DNA from: an uncultured Acetatifactor sp.
Lineage (GTDB): Bacteria > Bacillota > Clostridia > Lachnospirales > Lachnospiraceae
DNA length: 64,000 bases
Reading direction: 5' to 3'
NCBI GenBank assembly: GCA_910584435.1
Contig: CAJUAP010000004.1
Coordinates: forward strand, 39,866 to 103,865
The translations under genes were made by a program, and so were the position numbers. The notes under the pieces are model-generated. The model saw only the letters and a program-made list of their open reading frames with translations, was not told the DNA's origin and ran no database searches. Of the stretch, positions 58,150 to 64,000 are shown piece by piece; positions within the stretch are counted from its first letter, which is position 1; every line of letters starts with the position of its first letter.

Positions 58150-60789
58150 CTATATATTTTCATTTTGAATGGCTTCTATAATATTTTTTCGATTTATCTT
58201 CCCCATTGAATAATGCATAATAACGTATAGCAGCACAATGACAGCAGCAATGGATATGACAACTCCGGTTCCCGGAAAACGGAATACCGTTACAATACCC
58301 TGGCCCAATGCAATATAGAAGCAATATGAAATACACACACCCATGGGAATTCCTATCAGAAGCGCTTTTCCCCCATAGAATGCGCCCTCCAGCCAGATCA
58401 TACGTCTGAATTCCCGGTTTGTCATGCCAACCGATTTCAACATGGCAAACTCCGGCGCCCGAAGTTCCATATTCGTGGTAATGGTATTAAAAATATTAGT
58501 GATGCCAATCAACGCCACTACGGAAATAAAGCCATACAGGAAAATGGAAATTACCAGATACATACTTCTGTCAGAACGATACTGCGTCTCATAATTTGAA
58601 ATAGTGTAATGCTTGAGCCGTAAATCCCTTCGGATCACCTGTTCAAGTGCACTGGCATCTTTGCACTTTATATAGACATATACCGTATTTCCCTCTCCGT
58701 CTAACGGCCACTGATCCATCCATGCATCGCTGACAATCAATATTATATCATTATAGAAGGCATTTGACATGCACATGGGCCTTTCTTCTGTCTGAAGCAG
58801 CACCTCAATCCGGGCTTCCTTTTCTTCATCCTGTGCCGAAACGCCTCTAACCCTTCCAGAAATCACATCTCCCGGATGATACTCTGCTACATTGCCGGCG
58901 CTGCTGTAAATCTTGCCATTCTCTCTGTTTTCCATCTCATAGTTTGCCACTACGATTGCCTTATGCTCCGCCTCTTCCACAGATACTCCCAGTTTACTGC
59001 AATAGCGTGCAAAACCTTCTTCTCCCAAAGACCTCACGGAAATATTATATTCCTCCCACCCGTTTTCCTCCGGATACATTTCCGAATATTCTTCCGTAAA
59101 AGGAATCTGCCCGATGTCCGCGGTAATAGTACGCATACGGCAGATCTCCGCTTCTTCCACTCCCTCAAGTCCCACAATCTGCAGCGCCTCATCAGTGCAG
59201 TCCTCAACATCCCATAAGCTTACTGCCATCTGGTACTGGTGGTTTTCATAATAAAAAGTAGATGCAAACATCATCAGCTGTGTAAAAGTAGACAGCCCGA
59301 TAAAGGCAGCTACACTTACTACAATGGACACTACGGTAGTACGATATTTTACTTTGGCACGTTTCAGATTCTTATATGCCACCCTGCCTCCAATACCGAA
59401 ACAGCTGTTTATCCATTTGGGACATCTCAATCCGTTCTTATGTATCTTCACCGTGTCATTGGCTCTGATGGCACTGATGGGTGATATTCTGGCAGCCTGT
59501 CTTGCAGATTTGGCTGCGGAGAAGAACACCGTAAATGCGGACAGCAGCATTCCAAATAGAATTGCCGGAAACGAAACAGCATATACCAGCGTAATCTCTA
59601 TGGCATCTTCCACCAGTCCCACCACTGCTTTTACTAAAATGGCAGAAGCTCCCACACCGCATACCACTCCCAGCGGAATACCAATGCCGCCTAACAGAAA
59701 TGCCTCATAATACACCAGCTTCCTCTGCTGGCTTGCTGTGGTTCCCACAGATGAAAGCCTGCCATAGAGCCTCATTTTCTCGGTCAGTGAAATCATAAAG
59801 CTGTTACGGATGCAAAATACACTGGTCAATATAATCACCAGAATGGCAATGGCGGACATGGCATAAATCGTAGACATAATGTTGGAAGAAAAAATTAAGA
59901 TTTCCCACTTTAGCAGCCAGTAATTTTCCACCACCGATTGGGCCACTGCGTGCAGCTGTTGTTCTTCTTCCTCCGTATAATCTACCAGCCCCCTGTAATT
60001 GTAGTAGCGATCATACAATTCTTCAGACACCCCCAGGAGTCCGGCCGTCACCTGTACCGCATGACGAAGCCCCCAATCGGTATACGTGGCATAAACTTCA
60101 AATTCTCCTTCCGCCGTTTCATCTCCCATACAGGTAAATGCAGAATACCCCGGTGCCATTCTGTCTTCTATATTGGTATTGGGACGTTCCACAATGCCCA
60201 CAATGGTATATGTTTTCTCCGTTACCGGAACCAGCTCTTCCAAGGAATGCCCTTCTTCCACGTCATAAGCATAATTTTCATCCTGGTGCATCTTGCGTCC
60301 TTCATAAAACCTGTTGTATATGGGGAAGGTAACCACATCTCCCACATGATATTCTGCCAATCCATTGGTCAGAACATGCCTTCCAATCACCAACTCCCTG
60401 TCATTCTCAGGCATTCTCCCCTCTGCCAGCTCCAGAGACATCACCTCCATTCCTGCATCATCCGCCGCACGTATATACAGATAAGGCTTATCGGGATTCT
60501 GGCTTTCTTCCAGAAGTGTATACCCTATTTCCATTAAAAGCCCCATCTTCTCAACATTTTTATTATTCCGGAAATACTTTAGATTTTCATTGCCTACCTG
60601 CGTAAAAAGATAATGAAAATCCCCGTTTTCCTTTTTCTCAAAAGCAATCATACTTGCCCGAAAGCTCACCACCATACAGGCTACCGCTGTAATCAGCGCA
60701 GTTGCAAGCAAAATGCCTACAATAGTTACCAAAGTCCTTTTCCTGTTCTCCTTCAGAGATCGATAACAGCATTTTTCTAATACATTCAT
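58150..60789 (-). CDS. ABC transporter permease, FtsX/MacB-like
   Basis: An 879-residue permease with two FtsX-type modules. After the first membrane helix (LVTIVGILLATALITAVACMVV), a large extracytoplasmic domain of about 250 residues precedes a three-helix block (about 310-440); a second helix and a large extracytoplasmic domain (about 525-755) precede the last three helices, ending near INRKNIIEAIQNENI. This two-module form is longer than bacitracin-type BceB permeases. It works with the ATPase encoded upstream, probably in antimicrobial-peptide or envelope-stress response rather than uptake. The start is ATG at 60789 with GGAG six bases upstream. The 142-base gap before it holds the dispersed palindrome and a TTCATGCAT / ATGCATGAA hairpin (60900-60932). 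Confidence 0.88.
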   Translation of the reverse strand: MNVLEKCCYRSLKENRKRTLVTIVGILLATALITAVACMVVSFRASMIAFEKKENGDFHYLFTQVGNENLKYFRNNKNVEKMGLLMEIGYTLLEESQNPDKPYLYIRAADDAGMEVMSLELAEGRMPENDRELVIGRHVLTNGLAEYHVGDVVTFPIYNRFYEGRKMHQDENYAYDVEEGHSLEELVPVTEKTYTIVGIVERPNTNIEDRMAPGYSAFTCMGDETAEGEFEVYATYTDWGLRHAVQVTAGLLGVSEELYDRYYNYRGLVDYTEEEEQQLHAVAQSVVENYWLLKWEILIFSSNIMSTIYAMSAIAILVIILTSVFCIRNSFMISLTEKMRLYGRLSSVGTTASQQRKLVYYEAFLLGGIGIPLGVVCGVGASAILVKAVVGLVEDAIEITLVYAVSFPAILFGMLLSAFTVFFSAAKSARQAARISPISAIRANDTVKIHKNGLRCPKWINSCFGIGGRVAYKNLKRAKVKYRTTVVSIVVSVAAFIGLSTFTQLMMFASTFYYENHQYQMAVSLWDVEDCTDEALQIVGLEGVEEAEICRMRTITADIGQIPFTEEYSEMYPEENGWEEYNISVRSLGEEGFARYCSKLGVSVEEAEHKAIVVANYEMENRENGKIYSSAGNVAEYHPGDVISGRVRGVSAQDEEKEARIEVLLQTEERPMCMSNAFYNDIILIVSDAWMDQWPLDGEGNTVYVYIKCKDASALEQVIRRDLRLKHYTISNYETQYRSDRSMYLVISIFLYGFISVVALIGITNIFNTITTNMELRAPEFAMLKSVGMTNREFRRMIWLEGAFYGGKALLIGIPMGVCISYCFYIALGQGIVTVFRFPGTGVVISIAAVIVLLYVIMHYSMGKINRKNIIEAIQNENI

Positions 60790-60829
60790 CATATTCTCCA
60801 TTTCTATTATGTTCTATATGCTTCTCCCG

Positions 60830-60859
60830 TAACAGTTCATACAGGCCACTGAACCATGA
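60830..60859. repeat. Dispersed palindrome copy in the ABC module
   Basis: TAACAGTTCA (60830-60839), spacer TACAGGCCAC, TGAACCATGA (60850-60859). The second arm is slightly diverged. It lies between the ATPase and permease genes. Confidence 0.65.
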
Positions 60860-60943
60860 CCACAGTAAACCTCCAGGCAATTCCCTTTATTGCCTTACTT
60901 TCATGCATGGTAAAGCAGTCGGAATGCATGAAGGTGGCTGTAC

Positions 60944-61609
60944 TTATTCATATATGCGCCCATCCTCTATTGTCAGCACTCTGTCCGCCTGCTTTGCCAG
61001 TTCCAGATTATGTGTTATCATAATAATGGTCTGTTTAAACTTGCGGTTGGAAACTTTCAATAACTCTGCCACCTCATTGCTTGCGCGGGTATCCAGATTC
61101 CCCGTTGGCTCGTCCGCCAGTAAAATGGCCGGTCTTGTAATCAAAGCTCTGCCAATGGCAACCCGCTGCTGTTGTCCGCCCGACAGTTCATTTGGCAGCG
61201 CTGACATCCTATCTTCCAATCCAAGCACTCCGGCCAGCTCCCACACCAGCCCCTTATCCGTTTTCCTGCCATCCAGTTCACAGGGTAATGTCAGATTTTC
61301 CTCCACCGTCAGCACCGGTATCAAATTGTAAAATTGATAAATTAAACCCACTTGCCTTCTTCGGAAGATTGCCAGGTTATCATCATTCATCCGATAAATA
61401 TCATTATCCTCGATGAATACTTTGCCGGAAGTAGGACGATCCACACCTCCAAGCATATGCATCAATGTGGATTTTCCACTGCCGGAACTCCCTACCACTG
61501 CCACATATTCTCCCTGTTCCACAGAAAAGCTCACGTCATTCACCGCAATAATCTTATTCTCGCCTTTTCCATACTTTTTCACCAAATGCTCCGTTCGTAA
61601 GATTTCCAT
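60944..61609 (-). CDS. ABC transporter ATP-binding protein
   Basis: A 221-residue ATPase of the LolD/MacB/BceA class. Walker A is VGSSGSGKSTLM, Q-loop LIYQFYNLIPVL, signature LSGGQQQR, Walker B ILLADEPTGNLD and the switch ITHNLELA. It energises the permease at 58150-60789. AAAGGAAAGG precedes the ATG. The promoter region shows regulator-binding repeats, so the transporter is likely induced by the adjacent two-component system. Confidence 0.95.
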   Translation of the reverse strand: MEILRTEHLVKKYGKGENKIIAVNDVSFSVEQGEYVAVVGSSGSGKSTLMHMLGGVDRPTSGKVFIEDNDIYRMNDDNLAIFRRRQVGLIYQFYNLIPVLTVEENLTLPCELDGRKTDKGLVWELAGVLGLEDRMSALPNELSGGQQQRVAIGRALITRPAILLADEPTGNLDTRASNEVAELLKVSNRKFKQTIIMITHNLELAKQADRVLTIEDGRIYE

Positions 61610-61671
61610 CTCAGCACCTTTCCTTTCTCTACATCAATTCAAAGAATCCATAAACTATTTTTGATAAACTC

Positions 61672-61707
61672 AGTATAGAAAATGAAAATGACATTTCGGT
61701 GACATTT
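61672..61707 (-). promoter_or_regulatory. Transporter promoter with OmpR-type direct repeats
   Basis: On the minus strand TATACT (61672-61677) serves as -10 without a good -35. Upstream are two direct copies of AAATGTCA (61700-61707 and 61689-61696), period 11 bases, the spacing of OmpR-family response regulator sites. The nearby response regulator is the likely binder. Confidence 0.6.
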
Positions 61708-61725
61708 TAAAATTTCATCCCCATC

Positions 61726-62964
61726 TCATCTATGAACAAATCTGATTTGAAATACAGTCCCCTTTCCCATTTGAGAATCTACAGAAATGTATCCGCCCTG
61801 CTTCTCTATAATCTCTTTGGCCAGAGCCAGACCTATTCCAACACTGTCCTCCTTGACAGATGCGCCTTTATAGAATCTTTGAAACAGTTTCCTGCGCTCT
61901 TCTTCTGTCATTCCTTCCCCACAATCTCTGATGATAATCTGTGTATATACTTCGTTTTCCTCTCCCTTCACTTCCACACTGCCTCCTGGAAAACTGTGCT
62001 CAATGGCATTTTTTACAATATTCATCAATGCCTCCACCATCCACTTTTTATCCGCATAAACACCGATGCCCTCCGGCACATCCGTCAAAATAGAAATTTC
62101 CTTCCATTCCGCAGCAATTTCCAATTTTTGAACGACCTCTTCCACCACTGTTTTCACATGACAGAATTGGCGCTGGAACTCCACAACCCCGGCATCCACT
62201 CTGGACAGTTTCAGCATAACCGCAATCAGCCATGACATATCAGTGAGCTGACGCGTGATTTCCGAAAAAAAACGCTGCCTGGTCAACACATCCATATCTA
62301 AATTGTCAGATAAATTATTTACCAGAATTGTCACTGAAGTCAGGGGCGTTTTTAATTGATGGGAAATATTTGCCATAGAATCTGCCAATACCTGCCTCTG
62401 TTCCACTGCCTTCTTAGCCTGTTCTCTGAGCAGAACCGTCAACTTGTATATTTCATTGCGCAGTCCGCTCAATTCATCATCCGCATTATCCCTAAGCTCT
62501 AATTTGTAATTATCATGATTCAAGGCATTCATATAGTCCTTCAACTCAGAGATTTTATTCTGGCGTTTGCCAAGATATCGAAATAGCAAGAAAAACCAAA
62601 GCACAAATACAGCAGTTGTAAAAAAAGTAATCCCAAAATAAAGAAAGCGAATCCCCTTTTCCTGTACCATAAAGGATTCACTTCCATAGTCCTGAAACAC
62701 ACCATATTGCGCCAATACCAGAACTCCGGCATCAAAATTATCTCCTGTGTGAGTATTTAGCACTTGTATCAGCTCTTCTTCAGATACCTCCGGATAATAC
62801 GACACAATATTGCCTAATATTGATGCCAATATTTTGTTGTACTCTGTTCTCATATGTGCACCATAAGCTCCTACCAATACATTCGCAATAAGAATACTGA
62901 CAGAGAACATAATTCCCAATCCCAGCGCCAGTCTCTTCAGTTCCTGATTCCAGACAATGCCCAT
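61726..62964 (-). CDS. Sensor histidine kinase
   Basis: A 412-residue kinase. Two membrane helices (about residues 12-34 and 107-130) flank an extracytoplasmic segment of about 70 residues. A HAMP-like linker, the HisKA box ANISHQLKTPLTSV (phosphorylated His near residue 200), and the ATPase N box NIVKNAIEHSF, GEGMTEEE and SVGIGLALAKEII follow. It is the sensor for the regulator encoded upstream. AAGGGAAAAG precedes the ATG. It may sense the transporter or an envelope ligand. Confidence 0.93.
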   Translation of the reverse strand: MGIVWNQELKRLALGLGIMFSVSILIANVLVGAYGAHMRTEYNKILASILGNIVSYYPEVSEEELIQVLNTHTGDNFDAGVLVLAQYGVFQDYGSESFMVQEKGIRFLYFGITFFTTAVFVLWFFLLFRYLGKRQNKISELKDYMNALNHDNYKLELRDNADDELSGLRNEIYKLTVLLREQAKKAVEQRQVLADSMANISHQLKTPLTSVTILVNNLSDNLDMDVLTRQRFFSEITRQLTDMSWLIAVMLKLSRVDAGVVEFQRQFCHVKTVVEEVVQKLEIAAEWKEISILTDVPEGIGVYADKKWMVEALMNIVKNAIEHSFPGGSVEVKGEENEVYTQIIIRDCGEGMTEEERRKLFQRFYKGASVKEDSVGIGLALAKEIIEKQGGYISVDSQMGKGTVFQIRFVHR

Positions 62965-63033
62965 CTCTTTTCCCTTCCTTTAAATAATACTTTGCCAATT
63001 CATTCCATTTAGAGCGTTCCTATTTCAGAGTTC

Positions 63034-63696
63034 TTACGAATTAAGCCGATATCCCATACCTCGAACTGTTTTAATCAACTGACCGTCCGAGTCGCCCAGC
63101 TTCTCACGCAGCCGCCTCATGGTAACCGATAACGTATTATCATTTACAAAATTGCCCGATATATCCCATATATCAGACAAAATCTCGTTTCTCGTAAATA
63201 GTTTCCCCGGATGAGACATCAAAGAATACAGAATTTTATATTCCAGCTTCGTCAATACCACAGAAGTTTCGTCTCTTCTTACCGTACATGTATCCATATC
63301 AAGAACAAGATCCTTATAATGCAACTCATTACTTTCCTTTCCTCTTCGGCGCAGCGCAGCTGTAATTCGAGCTACCAGCTCTCTGTTGCGAAATGGCTTA
63401 ATTACATAATCATCTGCACCTAAATCCAATCCCTTTACAACATCTGCTTCCTCGTCCTTTGCTGTCAGAAATATCACCGGAATCCGCCCTTCCTGCTTTA
63501 TCATTCTGCAGAAGTCAAACCCATTTCCATCCGGAAGCGCTATGTCAAGCAGAACAAGATCGCATTCCTCCCGCCTCAGAATACCTTTGGCACGCATAAT
63601 GTTATCAGCAGTAGAAACCTCATATCCCTCCTGTGACAACAGATATTCTAACCCCATCACTATTGCACTGTTATCTTCCACCAATAAAATCCTCAC
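63034..63696 (-). CDS. OmpR-family response regulator
   Basis: A 220-residue regulator. The receiver domain has ILLVEDN, the phosphorylated Asp in LVLLDIALPDG, VIFLTAKDEE and the Lys in DDYVIKPF. The C-terminal winged helix has LTKLEYKILYSL and NTLSVTMRRLREKLG, ending KTVRGMGYRL. It pairs with the kinase and probably binds the 11-bp repeats before the ATPase gene. The start codon is GTG at 63696, with GAGGAG seven bases upstream. It begins the regulator-kinase-ATPase-permease module. Confidence 0.95.
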   Translation of the reverse strand: MRILLVEDNSAIVMGLEYLLSQEGYEVSTADNIMRAKGILRREECDLVLLDIALPDGNGFDFCRMIKQEGRIPVIFLTAKDEEADVVKGLDLGADDYVIKPFRNRELVARITAALRRRGKESNELHYKDLVLDMDTCTVRRDETSVVLTKLEYKILYSLMSHPGKLFTRNEILSDIWDISGNFVNDNTLSVTMRRLREKLGDSDGQLIKTVRGMGYRLNS

Positions 63697-63824
63697 AATC
63701 GTTCTCCTCTATTTGCCTTTAGAAAAATACTCCACATAGCAACTTTGTATAGCAGCTTCACATAAAAAGCATGTCTTCACTTTGTCTTACACTTAGCAAA
63801 ATCTTCGTAATTCATGTTTAAGCT

Positions 63825-63895
63825 CATTTCACATAAAACAGCTGATTTCATAGTTCACATCTAAGTTCAATTTACATAGAACAGCTGGTTTCATA
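63825..63895. repeat. Two 28-bp direct repeats near the right edge
   Basis: Copies at 63825-63852 and 63868-63895 are 24/28 identical, period 43 bases, and share ACAGCTGRTTTCATA. They lie upstream of the response regulator gene. The end of the window (63697-64000) has no gene. Confidence 0.75.
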
Positions 63896-63910
63896 AATAA
63901 ATGCACAAAA

Positions 63911-63932
63911 AAAGAGTAGTAATCTACTCTTT
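63911..63932 (-). terminator. Rho-independent terminator at the right edge
   Basis: On the minus strand AAAGAGTAG / CTACTCTTT with a four-base loop and a T-run. It ends a transcript entering from beyond the window. The sequence to its right (AACCGAACACTGAATAC) resembles the ends of stable-RNA operons, but no RNA gene is visible. Confidence 0.7.
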
Positions 63933-64000
63933 AAAGTTTGTGCCTTCAAAACCGAACACTGAATACTTTTCAATCAGATAGCAGCATCTTCTTTCCGACT

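Noticed and set aside
1..64000. CRISPR array, prophage or restriction system
   Set aside because: No regularly spaced repeat-spacer pattern, phage genes or nuclease/methylase pair were seen in the window.

Overview
The window looks like chromosomal DNA from a spore-forming, Gram-positive clostridium, most likely a member of the Lachnospiraceae. The evidence is the core gene content and order (rpmB beside a divergent gls24/DAK2/recG block, yqfC-yqfD-phoH-ybeY, gerW with a DUF2953 gene), sporulation and germination genes (gerW, yqfC, yqfD, a SleL-like GH18 enzyme, a BofC-like protein), meso-diaminopimelate wall genes (murE with a DNPR motif, dapF, lysA), a Gram-positive FtsA-like protein and a ZapA. 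Almost every gene is on the minus strand. The plus-strand genes are the tmcAL fragment at the left edge, an ankyrin-repeat gene, rpmB and trpB.

Layout. 1-6.6 kb: end of tmcAL, then a minus-strand run of coaE, an FtsA-like gene, walJ, an ACT-domain gene, a SUFU-domain gene and a UPF0210 gene. 6.8-13.2 kb: polA, a small zinc-finger membrane protein, metY, a DRE-TIM aldolase and small conserved genes. 13.3-15.8 kb: a plus-strand ankyrin gene with its own promoter, paired direct repeats and a bidirectional terminator. 15.8-23.1 kb: chemoreceptor, DegV, recG, DAK2/FakA-like kinase, Gls24, rpmB. 23.1-36.3 kb: J-domain-like coiled-coil protein, a two-helix small protein, gerW, DUF2953, Nudix, a PBP with its SEDS partner, U32 peptidase, zapA, murE, dapF and a transsulfuration enzyme with a structured upstream region. 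36.3-46.2 kb: BofC-like gene, a small insertion with terminal inverted repeats, flippase, ybeY-phoH-yqfD-yqfC, pyrimidine phosphorylase, a 15-bp minisatellite, GH18 and nth. 46.4-57 kb: trpB2, TrmH-type methylase, tRNA-Leu, S66 peptidase, lysA, ung, hisF-hisH, a charged membrane protein and a sirtuin-like protein. 57-63.7 kb: cheV, then a response regulator/histidine kinase/ABC ATPase/FtsX permease module read leftward.

How the parts work together. Much of the window is growth and wall housekeeping: wall precursor and DAP synthesis (murE, dapF, lysA), septum and elongation machinery (SEDS protein, PBP, zapA, FtsA-like), sulfur amino acid synthesis (metY and a second transsulfuration enzyme), DNA replication and repair (polA, recG, nth, ung), RNA maturation (ybeY, TrmH-type, tmcAL) and spore functions. 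The accessory features are less ordinary: a 647-bp element with perfect 14-bp inverted repeats and an 8-bp target duplication that carries one unknown gene and no transposase; a dispersed palindrome TAACAGTTCA-N10-TGAACTRTTA in several intergenic gaps; nested hairpins after polA; and coding or intergenic minisatellites with 12-residue, 15-bp and 18-bp units.

Start codons were chosen mainly from visible ribosome binding sites. Family assignments rest on motifs read by eye; no database search was run.
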